Assembly (NCBI GenBank): GCA_012517765.1
Contig: JAAYUI010000016.1
Coordinates: forward strand, 1-64,000
DNA from: Caldisericales bacterium
GTDB taxonomy: Bacteria; Caldisericota; Caldisericia; JAAYUI01
Length of the DNA stretch: 64,000 nucleotides
Direction: 5' to 3'
In this document: positions 46,338 through 57,701 of the stretch, in pieces
Layout: each line of letters opens with the position of its first letter
Position numbering within the stretch: position 1 is the first letter of the stretch
Notes under the pieces: generated by a model
What the model was told of the DNA's origin: nothing
What the model saw: the letters and a program-made list of their open reading frames with translations, nothing else
The model's database searches: none
Position numbers and translations under genes: made by a program

Positions 46338-46363
46338 AAAGGCCCTCCTATTGGAGGGCCTTT
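46338..46363. terminator. bidirectional terminator between converging operons
   Basis: AAAGGCCCTCC-TATT-GGAGGGCCTTT with A-rich and T-rich flanks. It ends the mfd-side genes (+) and the long recA-rny-ymdB operon (-). Confidence 0.88.
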
Positions 46364-46383
46364 GTCATTTATTCAAAAAACGC

Positions 46384-47163
46384 TCATGGGACACTTATCA
46401 TTATTCTTTCAATCTTCCTGCACTGCCCCGTTTCTCTGTTAATGTCGAGCAAAATGGCGCAAAATCTTACATCACCTTCTGCAACCTCAAACCTCGCCCG
46501 TCTTGCACTAATCATTTTTGAGATCGGCGCGCTGGGTTCCATGCCAATAACTGATTCATGGGGGCCAGTCATCCCTGCATCGGTAATAAAACCTGTTCCA
46601 CCCTTGAGTATTCTCTCATCAGCTGTCTGGACGTGTGTGTGGGTACCCAAAACCGCAGAGACCCTTCCGTCAAGGTAGATGCCAAGGGCCTGTTTTTCGC
46701 TTGTTGCTTCGGCATGGAAATCGACAAGAATGGCTTTTGTTGTGCTCCTTAACTCTTCAACAATTCTGTCAGCAACCCTGAACGGGCAATCGATGGGTGT
46801 CATGAAGACCCTGCCCTGAAGACTCACCACTGCAAGCGTTCCGGCAAGCCCTTCCAGTATAAAATGTCCACTGCCAGGGTTTCCTGGAGGAAAATTGGCA
46901 GGCCTTGCCAGAAGGCGCTCGTTTTCAAGCAATTCATCCGCTTCTTTCTGGTCATAAAGGTGGTTACCAAGAGTTATTCCATGGATGCCAGCAGCTCTGA
47001 GTTTGTCTGATATATCAGGGGTGAGGCCAAACCCACCGGCTGCATTTTCACCATTCGCTACAACAAAATCGACACCATATTGCTTTACCAAGCCTGGAAC
47101 AACAGCTTCAATGGCCTTTCTTCCAGGCTTGCCAACTATGTCTCCAATGAAGAGGACTATCAT
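46384..47163 (-). CDS. ymdB: YmdB-family metallophosphoesterase
   Basis: Phosphodiesterase family reported to act on 2',3'-cyclic nucleotides. Metal-binding motifs visible are FIGDIVGKPGR, ANGENAAGGFG, TLGNHLYD and VDFHAEATSEK with GTHTHVQTAD. Length 259 is typical. The ATG overlaps the rny stop; the rny-ymdB pair is conserved in many bacteria. It is the final gene of the long operon. Confidence 0.92.
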   Translation of the reverse strand: MIVLFIGDIVGKPGRKAIEAVVPGLVKQYGVDFVVANGENAAGGFGLTPDISDKLRAAGIHGITLGNHLYDQKEADELLENERLLARPANFPPGNPGSGHFILEGLAGTLAVVSLQGRVFMTPIDCPFRVADRIVEELRSTTKAILVDFHAEATSEKQALGIYLDGRVSAVLGTHTHVQTADERILKGGTGFITDAGMTGPHESVIGMEPSAPISKMISARRARFEVAEGDVRFCAILLDINRETGQCRKIERIMISVP

Positions 47164-48704
47164 TTTGCGTTCTCAGTGTATCTGACTTCCCTTATGACCG
47201 TAACCTTTATGGTTCCAGGATATGTAAGCTCGTTCTCAATTCTTGCTGCAATATCACGGGCCATCTGGTAGGCAAGGACATCATCAATGTCTTTTGGCTT
47301 AACTATTACCCTTATTTCCCTGCCGGCCTGTATGGCATAGGTTTTTTCAACACCCCTGAAACTCTTTGCAATCGTCTCAAGTGATTCAAGGCGTTGGATG
47401 TAGGCCTCAAAGCTCTCGCGCCTTGCGCCTGGCCTTGATGCGGAGATGGCATCAGCTGCCTGCACAAGAACAGCATAGACGGATGTTGGGGCAATATCGC
47501 TGTGGTGTAGCCTGGCCGCTTCAACCACTTCTATCGGCTCGCCATTCTTCCTCAGGATCTCAGCGCCAAGCTCGTCATGCGAGCCTTCCCTTTCCCTGTC
47601 AACGGCTTTGCCAATGTCGTGGAAAATGCCTGCCCTTTTGGCCTTCCTGGCATCAAGGCCCAGTTCATTTGCCATGTGCGCCGACAACATTGCGACTTCA
47701 ATTGAGTGGGCAAGAACATTCTGGCCATAAGATGTCCTGAAACGGAGCCTTCCAAGGAGTTTCACCAGCTCCGGCTTGGCCTGTTGGAGGCCAACCTCGA
47801 GCAGCGCCTGGTCGCCTTCCAGCTTCAACCTGTCCTCGAACTCCCTTGTGGCCTGCTCCACAACCTCTTCAATCCTGCCTGGATGTATCCTTCCGTCTGT
47901 TATCAGTTTTTCCAGCGCCAGTTTTCCAATCTCGCGCCTGACAGGATCAAAACATGATATGGTGACAACCTCTGGGGTATCATCAACAAGAAGGTCAACA
48001 CCTGTAGCAGTTTCAAAAGTCCTGATGTTGCGTCCTTCCCTTCCAATGATTTTCCCTTTTATCTCTTCGGACGGGAGTGGAACAGCAGAAACGGTCACCT
48101 CTGCCGTATATTCGGAAGCAATTCTCTGCACTGAGCCAAGAATAACTTCTCTGGCCTTTTGTAATGCTTTGTCTTTTGCTTCCTCTTCCATGTTTTTTGC
48201 CTTTTGGGCAAGCTCGTAACTCATTTTCTGCCTCAGCTCGTCAAGTATGATCTGTTTGGCGGTTTCCTGTGTCAATCCGGCAATTCTCTCGAGTTCTTTC
48301 CTCTGTTTTTCGACAATCTGGTCGGCCTGTTCGTGCTTTTCATCAAGCTCTTTTTCTCTGACTGTTATTGTATTTTCACGCTTGCCTACAGCCTCAGATC
48401 TCTGTTCAATCTTCTCTTCCCTCTGGGCTATTCTTCTTTCAATGTCCACCAGTTCCTGACGCTGTTGCCTGAATTCCTTTTCCCTCTCTGCAACAAGCCT
48501 CATCGCCTCGTCCTTGGCATTGACAAGGATCTCTTTTTTCTGTGTTTCTGCTTCGTCCCTGGCCTGCGAAGTAATCCTTTTGCATTCTTCTTCGGCCCTT
48601 CGTATCTTGCCGTCCGCCGATTTGGCGGAAGCGTTCATGGCATAGAAAAAAGCCACTGTGGCACCGAGTGCCAACCCTAGCAATCCAACAATGGTTTCAA
48701 TCAT
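47160..48704 (-). CDS. rny: ribonuclease Y
   Basis: Membrane-anchored endoribonuclease that starts mRNA decay. An N-terminal helix spans residues 4-22. A long Glu/Arg-rich coiled coil covers about 25-190. The KH domain has GKIIGREGRNIRTFE, and the HD domain has HSIEVAMLSAHMA and GIFHDIGKAVD. Length 514 fits. It overlaps recX by eight bases. Confidence 0.96.
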   Translation of the reverse strand: MIETIVGLLGLALGATVAFFYAMNASAKSADGKIRRAEEECKRITSQARDEAETQKKEILVNAKDEAMRLVAEREKEFRQQRQELVDIERRIAQREEKIEQRSEAVGKRENTITVREKELDEKHEQADQIVEKQRKELERIAGLTQETAKQIILDELRQKMSYELAQKAKNMEEEAKDKALQKAREVILGSVQRIASEYTAEVTVSAVPLPSEEIKGKIIGREGRNIRTFETATGVDLLVDDTPEVVTISCFDPVRREIGKLALEKLITDGRIHPGRIEEVVEQATREFEDRLKLEGDQALLEVGLQQAKPELVKLLGRLRFRTSYGQNVLAHSIEVAMLSAHMANELGLDARKAKRAGIFHDIGKAVDREREGSHDELGAEILRKNGEPIEVVEAARLHHSDIAPTSVYAVLVQAADAISASRPGARRESFEAYIQRLESLETIAKSFRGVEKTYAIQAGREIRVIVKPKDIDDVLAYQMARDIAARIENELTYPGTIKVTVIREVRYTENAK

Positions 48705-49158
48705 CTTGTTCCTCGCACTTCATTTCCGATTTTATTAGGTCTGACGGGAAACCAAGCCTGGAAAGTTTCGAATACAGCTTTCTTTTTTCGAGACCCTTGT
48801 TTGACTTTACAAGCTTTTTCAAAGGCTCTCTCCAGTCTGTTTGCCTGATTTCTGCGTCGGCATCACTTTTTTGTATTCCCAGGGCTACAAGCCCGAGCTT
48901 GACCTTAAAAGGTCCCCAATGCCTGGCTCTTTTGGCCCTGACATATTCTTTAATAAATTTTTTCTCATCAAGAAGGCCGAGTTTTTTGAGTTTTAAAATA
49001 ACCTCTTCGGTCTCTTCTTTTAAAAATCCTTTCTTTGCAAGCTTTTCCCTTATTTCAAGCTCTGCTCTATCTCTTGCCGCAAGCAACCTGAGTGAGTAGG
49101 TAAAAGCCTTGCTGTTATTTTTCTTCGCTATGGGGCTGTCCTTGCGGGGCCATTCCAT
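48697..49158 (-). CDS. recX: RecX regulator of RecA
   Basis: Small helical protein of 153 residues that inhibits or modulates RecA filaments. It contains the RecX repeats: [18 protein letters not shown]-type segment, [17 protein letters not shown] and the C-terminal [18 protein letters not shown] 49158 has AGGAG five bases upstream and lies inside the end of recA, a 44-base overlap. Its position right after recA supports the call. Confidence 0.85.
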   Translation of the reverse strand: MEWPRKDSPIAKKNNSKAFTYSLRLLAARDRAELEIREKLAKKGFLKEETEEVILKLKKLGLLDEKKFIKEYVRAKRARHWGPFKVKLGLVALGIQKSDADAEIRQTDWREPLKKLVKSNKGLEKRKLYSKLSRLGFPSDLIKSEMKCEEQDD

Positions 49159-50155
49159 AAGCGCTCCTGATCCTCTTCTCAATCTCGGCCATCATTTCCG
49201 GTTTCTGGGCTATGGCGGCCTTTGCGTTATCGCGCCCCTGGCCAAGCCTTTCGCCGTCAAACGAGAACCATGTTCCGGATTTTTCAACAATGTTCAGATT
49301 GACTCCCATATCAAGCAACTGGGATTCCCTTGAAACACCCTGGCCAAACACGATTTCAAACTCTGCCGAAAGATATGGAGGGGCAACCTTGTTCTTGACG
49401 ATCTTGCACTTTACCTGCGTACCAACAATGCGATCACCATCTTTCTGGCTCTCGCCTTTCCTCACTTCTATCCTGACAGAGGAATAAAACTTCAATGCTC
49501 TTCCACCAGTTGTTGTTTCAGGATTTCCAAACATTACGCCTATCTTTTCCCTGAGCTGGTTGATAAATATGCCACAGGTCTTGCTCTTGCCCATTACACC
49601 AGCCAGTTTTCTCATGGCCTGTGACATGAGTCTCGCCTGAAGACCTACAACAGAATCACCCATTTCACCTTCGAGTTCTGCCCTTGGCACAAGCGCTGCG
49701 ACAGAATCCACCACAAACAGGTCAATTGCTCCTGATCTTGTAAGTATCTCTGCTATCTCGAGGGCCTGCTCGCCTGAATCTGGCTGGGATATGATGAGGT
49801 CCTGAAGGTTTACGCCAAGGCGCTCTGCATAGGAAGGATCAAGCGCATGTTCTGCATCAATGAACACGGCCTTGCCACCCATCTTTTGTACTGAAGCTAT
49901 AGTAGTTAGCGCTACGGTTGTTTTTCCTGAGCCTTCCGCGCCATATATTTCCACTATTCTTCCTCTCGGGAGCCCACCAACACCAAGGGCAATGTCCATT
50001 GACAAAATACCGGTTGGGATGGCCTCTACAGCCATTCTTCCATGGCCATCACCCAGCTTCATTACGGTGCCTTTTCCAAACTGCTTTTCTATGGAGGCTA
50101 TCGCCGAGTCTAAAGCTTTGTCCCTTTCGGTTTTCTCAGGTATCTTTTCGCTCAT
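49115..50155 (-). CDS. recA: recombinase RecA
   Basis: DNA strand exchange protein and LexA coprotease, 346 residues. Walker [45 protein letters not shown] and the C-terminal region are canonical. It starts within thpR (ATGA overlap). I see no LexA box in front, because it is inside a long operon. Confidence 0.98.
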   Translation of the reverse strand: MSEKIPEKTERDKALDSAIASIEKQFGKGTVMKLGDGHGRMAVEAIPTGILSMDIALGVGGLPRGRIVEIYGAEGSGKTTVALTTIASVQKMGGKAVFIDAEHALDPSYAERLGVNLQDLIISQPDSGEQALEIAEILTRSGAIDLFVVDSVAALVPRAELEGEMGDSVVGLQARLMSQAMRKLAGVMGKSKTCGIFINQLREKIGVMFGNPETTTGGRALKFYSSVRIEVRKGESQKDGDRIVGTQVKCKIVKNKVAPPYLSAEFEIVFGQGVSRESQLLDMGVNLNIVEKSGTWFSFDGERLGQGRDNAKAAIAQKPEMMAEIEKRIRSAYGMAPQGQPHSEEK

Positions 50156-50694
50156 CCCAGCTCCTTTGACCAGAGAGGCTCGTATGTTGGCCCCGAATTT
50201 GAAAGAATTGACTTAAAAAATACCACATTTTTAAAAAAAAGCTCGCCTTGCGGCGGAGGTGGCAATTCCGCAACAGTTTTCACAAAATCAAACAGCTCCT
50301 TGATCCTGCCCAAGGTCAGATGCGGCACAAATGGCCTGTCTTCAAGCGGAAAACCAAATTTGTTGCAAACACCATCTATTTTTTGCGCAACTTCAATGCA
50401 CACTGGGCTTTCAAGACCAACCCAGAGGACTCTGGGTTTTCTGAGGTTTGGAAAACCACCAAATCTGGAAAGCCTGTACGGGATTTTTTGAAAAACCATT
50501 CCTTCAAGTTCACCGGATATTTTCTGTGCAACACTCTCTTCAGTGTCCCCAAGAAATTTCAATGTAAGATGGAAATTTCCCTTCCTTGTCCAGCTTGCGC
50601 TTGCGCCAGAGCTCTTGAGTGCAGGCATTATCTCATCAAGATATGTCAGGGTGGAGGCATCAAGCCCGAGGGCAATAAATGTCCTAATGGCCAA
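50152..50694 (-). CDS. thpR: RNA 2',3'-cyclic phosphodiesterase
   Basis: Member of the 2H phosphoesterase family (LigT/ThpR), 180 residues, which hydrolyses 2',3'-cyclic phosphates in RNA. Both catalytic HxTx motifs are present: HLTLKFLGD near residue 42 and HLTLGR near residue 125. It lies between rimO and recA, overlapping both. Many genomes carry cinA-thpR-recA; cinA is absent here. Confidence 0.9.
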   Translation of the reverse strand: MAIRTFIALGLDASTLTYLDEIMPALKSSGASASWTRKGNFHLTLKFLGDTEESVAQKISGELEGMVFQKIPYRLSRFGGFPNLRKPRVLWVGLESPVCIEVAQKIDGVCNKFGFPLEDRPFVPHLTLGRIKELFDFVKTVAELPPPPQGELFFKNVVFFKSILSNSGPTYEPLWSKELG

Positions 50695-51991
50695 CTTTCA
50701 CACCTCCGAGATCATAAGGCGAGAAAGAGTTTACCTTGACGTTTACAATATCACCCCTTTTGATGTTTGCGCCTTTCACGGAAACTGTCCCGTCAATCTC
50801 AGGGGCATCAGCCATAGATCTCCCGATTGCCGTGTCCTTGCCAATGCCATCGATGATTACAGACAATATCTGCCCCTTGAGCCTCGAGTTGTTTTCAAGC
50901 GATATCTCGCTTTGAAGGGCCATCAGGGTGTTCCAGCGATAGTTTGCAACCCTCGAAGAAACCTGTTTCATTTTGTAAGAGAGAGTGTTTTCTTCCGGGG
51001 AATACCTGAAAACCCCGAGCCTATCAAACATTGTTTCCCTGACAAAAGAGACGAGTTCATCAAAATCCTGCCTGTCTTCGCCGGGGAAACCGACAATGAT
51101 TGATGACCTCAAAATGGCATTCTTGAATGAACCCCTAATCGTTTTAATGAGAAGGCGAATGTCATCTCCTCCTGGGCTGGGTCTTCCCATTGCCGAAAGA
51201 ATCTTGTCGCTTATGTGCTGGAACGGAATGTCAAAGTATGGAAGCACTTTTTTAACATTAAAGGCCGAAAGGACATTCTCTGTGAGGTGCATCGGGTTCA
51301 GGTACATCACCCTTATCCACTCAATGCCACCAATTTGCGAGAGCTCCTCCATCAATTTCTTCAAATCATAAGGGTCTTTGGCGTCAAGTCCGACAATGGA
51401 AGTGTCCTGTGCAATGACTATGATTTCCTTCACGCCAATTGAGGCAAGTGCCCTTGCCTCAAGAACGAGGTCCTTGAGCTCAAAACTGTGGTAGGGCCCC
51501 CTTATTGAAGGAATGGTGCAAAAAGAGCATTTATGGGAGCACCCCTCGGCCACTCTCAGATAGGCCACATGGGGGAGTGTCAGCTGGAGCCTTGGGAGTG
51601 GTGAGCCCTGTGGCGCATGGACGGCAGATCTTTCAAATGCAAGTGATCCATTGGCCGCCAGTGCAGCAAGGTCGTTCTTGCCAGTGCCAAGGAATGCATC
51701 AATACCCTTGTACCTTTCCTTTATCTGTTCCCCAACAAGCTGGGGAAGACAGCCAGTCACAACAATACGTTTTATTTTTCCAGCCTTTTTAAGCTTGATG
51801 GCATTTTTGATCGTTTGTTCAGATTCTTCCCTTGCATCTCCAATAAAAGAGCATGTATTTATGAAAAGAATGTCGCAATCCTGGTCACCAAGGACTATCT
51901 CATAGCCTTCTTTTGCAAGAGAGGCCATCATCTGTTCGGAATCCACCAGGGCCTTTGGGCAACCAAGACTGATAAGTCCGACCCTCGTCAT
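50684..51991 (-). CDS. rimO: ribosomal protein S12 methylthiotransferase RimO
   Basis: Radical-SAM enzyme that adds a methylthio group to an Asp of ribosomal protein S12. The N-terminal UPF0004 domain has ISLGCPKALVDSE, NTCSFIG and TGCLPQ, whose three Cys bind a second cluster. The radical-SAM motif is CSHKCSFC with GPYHS. A C-terminal TRAM domain closes the protein. The 435-residue length is usual. It overlaps lon by four bases. Confidence 0.94.
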   Translation of the reverse strand: MTRVGLISLGCPKALVDSEQMMASLAKEGYEIVLGDQDCDILFINTCSFIGDAREESEQTIKNAIKLKKAGKIKRIVVTGCLPQLVGEQIKERYKGIDAFLGTGKNDLAALAANGSLAFERSAVHAPQGSPLPRLQLTLPHVAYLRVAEGCSHKCSFCTIPSIRGPYHSFELKDLVLEARALASIGVKEIIVIAQDTSIVGLDAKDPYDLKKLMEELSQIGGIEWIRVMYLNPMHLTENVLSAFNVKKVLPYFDIPFQHISDKILSAMGRPSPGGDDIRLLIKTIRGSFKNAILRSSIIVGFPGEDRQDFDELVSFVRETMFDRLGVFRYSPEENTLSYKMKQVSSRVANYRWNTLMALQSEISLENNSRLKGQILSVIIDGIGKDTAIGRSMADAPEIDGTVSVKGANIKRGDIVNVKVNSFSPYDLGGVKVGH

Positions 51992-54348
51992 TTCTTCCTC
52001 CGCGAGGTTTGGTGCTTTATGGCAATCTTGATGACGTCAAAAACGTTGTCCACAAAAACTATTTTTATCTCGGAGAGCACATCCGCCGGTATTTTTTTAC
52101 TGTCAGCTTCATTGTCTTTTGGCAAGATGACAGTTTTAATACCATAACGGTGTGCGGCCAGGACTTTTTCTTTCACTCCACCAATTGGAAGGACAGAGCC
52201 TCTCAGGGTTATCTCTCCGGTCATTGCAACATCTGATCTGGCAGGCAGACCAGAAATTGCAGAAACAAGCGAAGTTATTATGCCAATTCCTGCAGATGGG
52301 CCATCCTTGGGGATTGCACCTTCAGGGAAATGTATGTGTATGTCGGTTTTATCAGCGCTGTAAGATTCTGGAAGGCCAAGCTCTTTCCTGCGGCTCCTCA
52401 CAAACGACATGGCGGCTGTCGCAGATTCTTTCATTACATCGCCAAGCTGACCAGTGAGTATGAGCTTTCCTGAGCCCTCCATCAGTGTGCATTCGATGAA
52501 GAGGACTTCACCGCCATTTTCTGTAACGGCTAGTCCCGTGGCAATTCCAATCTCATCCTTCTTGAGCTGGACATCGGACTTGAATATCGGAACATCAAGA
52601 TAATCTGAAAGATTCTCTGGGAGTATAGTTATTATTTTCTCCAGTTTGCCAGTTTCAACCTTGTTTTTGGCCACCTTGCGCATGATTGAAGCAATCCTGC
52701 GTTCAAGAGTCCTGAGACCTGCCTCCCTGGTGTAAAGTCTTATCACACCATCTATTGTTTCATCCGGCAACTCCACATCATCTGCAGTAAGGCCATTTTC
52801 CTTCAACTGTTTTGGTATGAGGAACTTTTTTGTTATGTGGATTTTGTCATACTGGGTATAGCCGGGGATTGTAATAAGCTCCATCCTGTCGAAAAGGGCC
52901 CTGGGAATGGTGTGGGAAACATTGGCAGTTGTCACAAAAAGCACGCCTGACAAATCATAGGGAATTTCCAGGTAATGGTCGGAAAATGCAGTATTTTGTT
53001 CAGGGTCAAGTGCCTCAAGCAACGCCGCTGTAGGATCTCCCCTGAAATCCAGCCCTACCTTGTCAATTTCGTCCAGCAGGAAAACGGGGTTTGAGGAACC
53101 TGCAAGCTTTATGCCCTGGACTATTCTGCCGGGCAAGGCACCGACGTAAGTGCGCCTGTGTCCTCTTATCTCGGCCTCGTCCTTTATTCCACCAAGTGAA
53201 ACCCTTACAAATTTCCTGCCCATCGCCCTGGCAATTGACTTTCCAAGCGAGGTTTTCCCGACACCTGGAGGACCAACGAGGCAAAGGATGGGGCTTTTCG
53301 CTTTTGGGGACAACTTTCTGACTGCAAGATACTCGAGAATTCTTTCCTTGACCTCATCAAGATCATAGTGGTCCTCGTCGAGTATCTGTTTTGCCTGCTT
53401 GATGTCTATGCAATCCTCGGTTTTTACTTCCCAGGGGAGTGAGAAAATCCAGTCCAGGTAGTTTCTTACAACAGCCGCTTCTGCCGCCATTGAGGGCATC
53501 TTTTCAAGCTTGTCAAGTTGCTCGTTTATGGCCTCCACAACATAGGTGGGAAGATTTGGTCTTCCTTCAAGCTTCTTTCTGAATTCTGATATGTCGTTTG
53601 AGAATTCGGATCCGGATTCTCCAAGTTCTTTATTGATGGCCTTGAGCTGTTCCCGCAGGTAAAATTCCTTTTGGGTCTTGTCTATTTTGTTGCGTACCTC
53701 AGATTCTATCTTGTTCTGGATATTGAGGACTTCAAGCTCCGAGCTGACAAGATCGATGAGTCTGGAGAGCCTTTCTCTGACTGGAATTATGGAGAGAATT
53801 TCCTGTTTTTCCGATATTGAAAGCCCGATGTTGGCGGCAACTATGTCAGCCATCTGGTTTGGTTCTTCAATTTCGGAGAGGCCAAGGAGCATTTCCGGGA
53901 GGAGCCTCTTGTTTATCCTGAAATACTCATCGAACTTTCCAGTAAGCACCCTCATGAGCGCCTTGATTTCCGGGTCCATTTCAAAAGTTTCGATAAAAGG
54001 TTCAACTACAGCTTTTGTAAATTTTTCGCCATCAACAAATTTCTTGATTTTTACTCTTCTAATGCCTTCTGCAATGACCCTGAGGTTTCCATCCGGCATT
54101 TTTTGCTGGAGTTGCAATATTTCGCAGCCGACACCAACATCATAAAGATCACTGGCACCAGGTTCGTCAACCATTTCAGATTTTTGCGTACAAACCACAA
54201 TCATTCTGTCATTGGCATAGGCCTCTTCAACCGCGGCCACCGATCTTTCCCTTCCAATAATCAAAGGGACGGTCATTCCGGGGAACATGACGAGGTTCCT
54301 CAGTGGTACAAAAGGAGCTTCAGTAAGCTCCCATTTTGACCCAGGCAT
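51988..54348 (-). CDS. lon: Lon protease
   Basis: ATP-dependent serine protease that degrades misfolded and regulatory proteins. The 786 residues include the N-terminal LON domain ([18 protein letters not shown]), AAA domain with [13 protein letters not shown] and the protease domain with the Ser in PKDGPSAG and Lys in [12 protein letters not shown]. Its ATG shares a base with the clpX stop (TGATG). Confidence 0.96.
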   Translation of the reverse strand: MPGSKWELTEAPFVPLRNLVMFPGMTVPLIIGRERSVAAVEEAYANDRMIVVCTQKSEMVDEPGASDLYDVGVGCEILQLQQKMPDGNLRVIAEGIRRVKIKKFVDGEKFTKAVVEPFIETFEMDPEIKALMRVLTGKFDEYFRINKRLLPEMLLGLSEIEEPNQMADIVAANIGLSISEKQEILSIIPVRERLSRLIDLVSSELEVLNIQNKIESEVRNKIDKTQKEFYLREQLKAINKELGESGSEFSNDISEFRKKLEGRPNLPTYVVEAINEQLDKLEKMPSMAAEAAVVRNYLDWIFSLPWEVKTEDCIDIKQAKQILDEDHYDLDEVKERILEYLAVRKLSPKAKSPILCLVGPPGVGKTSLGKSIARAMGRKFVRVSLGGIKDEAEIRGHRRTYVGALPGRIVQGIKLAGSSNPVFLLDEIDKVGLDFRGDPTAALLEALDPEQNTAFSDHYLEIPYDLSGVLFVTTANVSHTIPRALFDRMELITIPGYTQYDKIHITKKFLIPKQLKENGLTADDVELPDETIDGVIRLYTREAGLRTLERRIASIMRKVAKNKVETGKLEKIITILPENLSDYLDVPIFKSDVQLKKDEIGIATGLAVTENGGEVLFIECTLMEGSGKLILTGQLGDVMKESATAAMSFVRSRRKELGLPESYSADKTDIHIHFPEGAIPKDGPSAGIGIITSLVSAISGLPARSDVAMTGEITLRGSVLPIGGVKEKVLAAHRYGIKTVILPKDNEADSKKIPADVLSEIKIVFVDNVFDVIKIAIKHQTSRRKK

Positions 54349-55598
54349 CAGGCTGTCCTCTCAAGAGACATCTCTGCCCCATCAGAGTCAATTAGAACAG
54401 GCGGTTTTATTCCTTTTGCCGCATTGGCATCAACAATGCACTTTGCGACTGTTTTCATTGATGGAAGGGAATAGAGCACATCGAGCATGATATTTTCAAA
54501 TATCCCCCTCAACGCTCTGGCACCTGTTCCAAGCTTCTTTGCTCTCTCGGCAATCGCCAGCAAGGCATCCGGAGCAACAACAAGCTGGGCGCCCTCTGCA
54601 GCGAGAATTGTTTCATACTGCTTTACTAGGGAATTTCTTGGCTCAACAAGTATTCTTGCAAGTTCATCAGTACTGAGATCTGAAACGCTCGTCACAATCG
54701 GAAAACGGCCAACAAATTCCGGTATCATGCCAAACTTGATCAAGTCGTCAGGGGTGACCTGGGAAAGCAGGGACGATTCCTCAATTTGCTCAACCGGTTG
54801 CCTGTTGTATCCTACTTGCCTTTTGCCAAGCCTGTTGGCAATTATCTTCGGAAGTGATTCAAACATCCCACCGACAATGAAGAGTATCTTTGTTGTATCA
54901 ACCTGTATGAACTGCTGTTGGGGATGTTTTCTTCCACCCTGCGGTGGAACATTACAAACGGTCCCTTCAACCATTTTCAAAAGCGCCTGCTGGACGCCTT
55001 CGCCAGAAACGTCTCTTGTTATTGAAGGGTTCTCCGATTTTCTTCCTATCTTGTCTATCTCGTCTATGTAAACTATACCAACCTGTGCCGCATCAACGTC
55101 CCAGTCTGCCGACCTTAGGAGCCCAAGAAGCACATTCTCGACATCTTCACCAACGTAACCAGCTTCGGTGAGTGTTGTTGCGTCTGCGATTGCAAAAGGA
55201 ACGTTGAGGATCTTTGCAAGAGTTTTTGCTATCAGTGTTTTGCCAGAACCAGTTGGGCCAATGAGCATGATGTTGGATTTTTCAACCTCAACACCAGTCG
55301 ATTTGAAGCCAAGCACGGAACGATAATGCTTGTAAACACCAACAGATATGACTTTCTTGGCCTGGTCCTGGCCGATGATGTGGCTGTCGAGCTTTTTGTG
55401 TATCTCCTCCGGAGGAGGAACGTGCCCAATGCGCCTTTTTACCTTGCGGGTCGATTCGTCCTGCAAAAGTTTTGAACCAAGATTGATGCAATTTTCGCAT
55501 ATCAGGGCGCCGTTGCCCTCCATCCCACGAACACCAATAGACAACGGCTGGCCACAAAAAGAACAGATTTGTTGCTTGTCTTTTTCTTCTTCAGACAT
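54348..55598 (-). CDS. clpX: ClpX unfoldase subunit
   Basis: AAA+ unfoldase that feeds substrates to ClpP. The N-terminal zinc domain has C12/C15 and a later CENC pair. Walker A is GPTGSGKTL, Walker [11 protein letters not shown], and pore-loop and sensor motifs ([15 protein letters not shown]) are present. ATG 55598 is chosen over TTG 55610; it overlaps the clpP stop by eight bases. Length 416. Confidence 0.96.
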   Translation of the reverse strand: MSEEEKDKQQICSFCGQPLSIGVRGMEGNGALICENCINLGSKLLQDESTRKVKRRIGHVPPPEEIHKKLDSHIIGQDQAKKVISVGVYKHYRSVLGFKSTGVEVEKSNIMLIGPTGSGKTLIAKTLAKILNVPFAIADATTLTEAGYVGEDVENVLLGLLRSADWDVDAAQVGIVYIDEIDKIGRKSENPSITRDVSGEGVQQALLKMVEGTVCNVPPQGGRKHPQQQFIQVDTTKILFIVGGMFESLPKIIANRLGKRQVGYNRQPVEQIEESSLLSQVTPDDLIKFGMIPEFVGRFPIVTSVSDLSTDELARILVEPRNSLVKQYETILAAEGAQLVVAPDALLAIAERAKKLGTGARALRGIFENIMLDVLYSLPSMKTVAKCIVDANAAKGIKPPVLIDSDGAEMSLERTA

Positions 55599-56190
55599 TT
55601 TGCTTGCCAACTGACTCTATGACCTTGTCAACAAGCCCGTACTCTACGGCTTCCTGTGACTCCATGAAGAAGTCCCTTTCGGTGTCTGTCTGAATTTTGT
55701 CCAATGGCTGGCCTGTGTGTCTGGCAAGAATCTCATTGACGGCTTTCTTCATCCTGAGCATTTCTTTTGCCTGAATTTCAATGTCGGTTGCCTGGCCCTG
55801 CGCACCACCTGCAGGCTGATGGATCATTATTCTGGCATGTGGGAGGGCAAAACGTTTTCCTTTTGCACCTGAAGCCAGGAGAATGGCCCCCATTGAAGCG
55901 GCCTGGCCAATGCAAATCGTTGAAACTGGAGCAGAAATGTATTGCATGGTATCATAAATGGCAAGGCCGGATGTTATTACACCACCCGGTGAATTAATGT
56001 AAAGACTGATCTCTTTTTTGGGGTCTTCGGCATCAAGGTAAAGCAACTGGGCCACTACAGAATTGGCTGTTGCATCCTCGATCATATCGCCGCCAAGGAA
56101 AATTATGCGGTCTTTAAGGAGCCTGCTGTAAATATCATACTGGCGCTCGCCGTAGCCGGTTTGCTCAATTACCCACGGAACAAGATTCAT
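55591..56190 (-). CDS. clpP: ClpP protease subunit
   Basis: Serine peptidase that forms the ClpXP chamber, 199 residues. The catalytic triad is S99 (GQAASMGA), H124 (MIHQP) and D173 (TDTERDFF). [17 protein letters not shown] is also family-typical. It lies 11 bases after trigger factor, the usual tig-clpP-clpX-lon order. Confidence 0.97.
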   Translation of the reverse strand: MNLVPWVIEQTGYGERQYDIYSRLLKDRIIFLGGDMIEDATANSVVAQLLYLDAEDPKKEISLYINSPGGVITSGLAIYDTMQYISAPVSTICIGQAASMGAILLASGAKGKRFALPHARIMIHQPAGGAQGQATDIEIQAKEMLRMKKAVNEILARHTGQPLDKIQTDTERDFFMESQEAVEYGLVDKVIESVGKQNV

Positions 56191-56201
56191 GGTTCACCTC
56201 A

Positions 56202-57455
56202 CTATTTTTCTGTGAGCTGAACCTTCCCCATCAAATACCCGACGGTTTTTCTTCTTTTGATGATTCTGGCGAGATTTTTTCTGACCTGCTCATCATTCTC
56301 ATTTAAAGCTGGTCTTCTCGCATCTTTCATTGCATTAGAGATTGCTTCAATTTCCTGGTCAACCTCTTCTTCTGAAGCTTCAATAGAATTTTCTTTTGAA
56401 TAGTCGTCGAGTATAACATCCAACTTGGCTTGGTTTGTTGCTTTTGGGGTTAGTTCAGCTCTGAGCTGCTCCTCATTGATGCCTCTTTTTTCCAGGTACA
56501 TTTCAAGTGTGATATTCTTTTTTGAAAGGTCCCTGGCGAGTTTTTCAATTTCGTCATCAACAGATGATTCAATGAGGTTTTCTGGCAACTCGATATTTGT
56601 TTTTTCAAGTAAGGCCTTGGCAATCATGGACTCAATATACTCCTCTTTGGCGTCCTTTGCTTGTTCAAGAAGTTCATTTTTTACAATATCCTTCAAGGCC
56701 TCAACGTTTTCAACATGCAGTGTCTTGGCGAAATCATCATCAAGATTGGGTAATATTCTTTCTTTTATTTCGCCTATATTAATCTCAATTTCAACGGGCT
56801 CCTGCCCGGAAGAAATCTCGGCCATTACTATTTTTATATCGCCTGATTTTACACCAACAAGGTTTTTGTCAAAATCTTTGACAAAATCTTCCATTCCAAT
56901 TTCTACAAGCTCTTCCTTTTTCCTGTCAGAAGCTCTTCCATCTGTGATAACAGACCACTTAAAATAGACAAAATCACCCTTTTTGGCTTTTCTGTCCACA
57001 GGGGCCATTGAAGCATATCTGCCTCTGATGTTGTCGATGGCTTTGTTTAAGTCTGCATCTGTGACATCAAACTTCGGAACTGCAATGGTTATCTTGGATG
57101 GATCTGATAGCTCATAATCGGGGATAAAAGAGACTTTTATCGTGAGGTTAAGTGGGCCATCAAAAGAATCAACTTCAAAGGTCGGGTTTCCCACTACCCT
57201 TATGGTTTTTCCAGAAAGCATTTCCTTGAGGGCCTGTCTTGCGGCGATCTCTGTGAAATCTTCCTTCATTGATTCAATGCCGACATGGGACGCAAAAATC
57301 TTGAAAGGGGCTTTGCCAGGTCTGAATCCGGGGATTTTTACCCTTGAAACATTGTCTTTGTATACCTGTTCAAACCCTTGATTCACCTCATCAGGGGTGA
57401 AAATGGCCTTTCCAACTAGAATTGTTCGGCCCTCTGGATTTGTTGTTATTTGCAT
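56202..57455 (-). CDS. tig: trigger factor with a divergent PPIase domain
   Basis: Ribosome-bound chaperone for nascent chains, 417 residues. The N-terminal ribosome-binding signature is RVKIPGFRPGKAPF. The middle FKBP-type domain (about 150-240) is poorly conserved: FVKDFDKNLVG stands where FIPGFEDQL-like sequence is expected, so peptidyl-prolyl isomerase activity may be lost. The helical C-terminal domain is present. ATG 57455 has AGGTG just upstream; the GTG two codons earlier overlaps that site. It follows tRNA-Gly by 15 bases. Confidence 0.93.
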   Translation of the reverse strand: MQITTNPEGRTILVGKAIFTPDEVNQGFEQVYKDNVSRVKIPGFRPGKAPFKIFASHVGIESMKEDFTEIAARQALKEMLSGKTIRVVGNPTFEVDSFDGPLNLTIKVSFIPDYELSDPSKITIAVPKFDVTDADLNKAIDNIRGRYASMAPVDRKAKKGDFVYFKWSVITDGRASDRKKEELVEIGMEDFVKDFDKNLVGVKSGDIKIVMAEISSGQEPVEIEINIGEIKERILPNLDDDFAKTLHVENVEALKDIVKNELLEQAKDAKEEYIESMIAKALLEKTNIELPENLIESSVDDEIEKLARDLSKKNITLEMYLEKRGINEEQLRAELTPKATNQAKLDVILDDYSKENSIEASEEEVDQEIEAISNAMKDARRPALNENDEQVRKNLARIIKRRKTVGYLMGKVQLTEK

Positions 57456-57470
57456 GTTCACCTAAAAATT

Positions 57471-57545
57471 TGGAGCGGAAGACGGGACTTGAACCCGCGA
57501 CATCCACCTTGGCAAGGTGGCGCTCTACCGCTGAGCTACTTCCGC
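57471..57545 (-). tRNA. tRNA-Gly(GCC)
   Basis: Acceptor GCGGAAG/CTTCCGC, anticodon GCC in TTGCCAA, T-loop GTTCAAGTC, encoded CCA. Confidence 0.95.
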
Positions 57546-57558
57546 GCCGCTATTTTAT

Positions 57559-57644
57559 TGGTGCGAAGGGCGGGACTTGAACCCGCACAGGTTTAACCCT
57601 ACTGGATCCTAAGTCCAGCGCGTCTGCCATTCCGCCACCCTCGC
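57559..57644 (-). tRNA. tRNA-Leu(TAG)
   Basis: Acceptor GCGAGGG/CCTTCGC with G-T wobble, anticodon TAG in CTTAGGA, a long variable arm as expected for tRNA-Leu, T-loop GTTCAAGTC, encoded CCA. Confidence 0.93.
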
Positions 57645-57701
57645 GCACGAACCTTACTTTCAAACTACGAGTTTGGTAGTATAGCAACAAAAGTTAACGA
57701 A

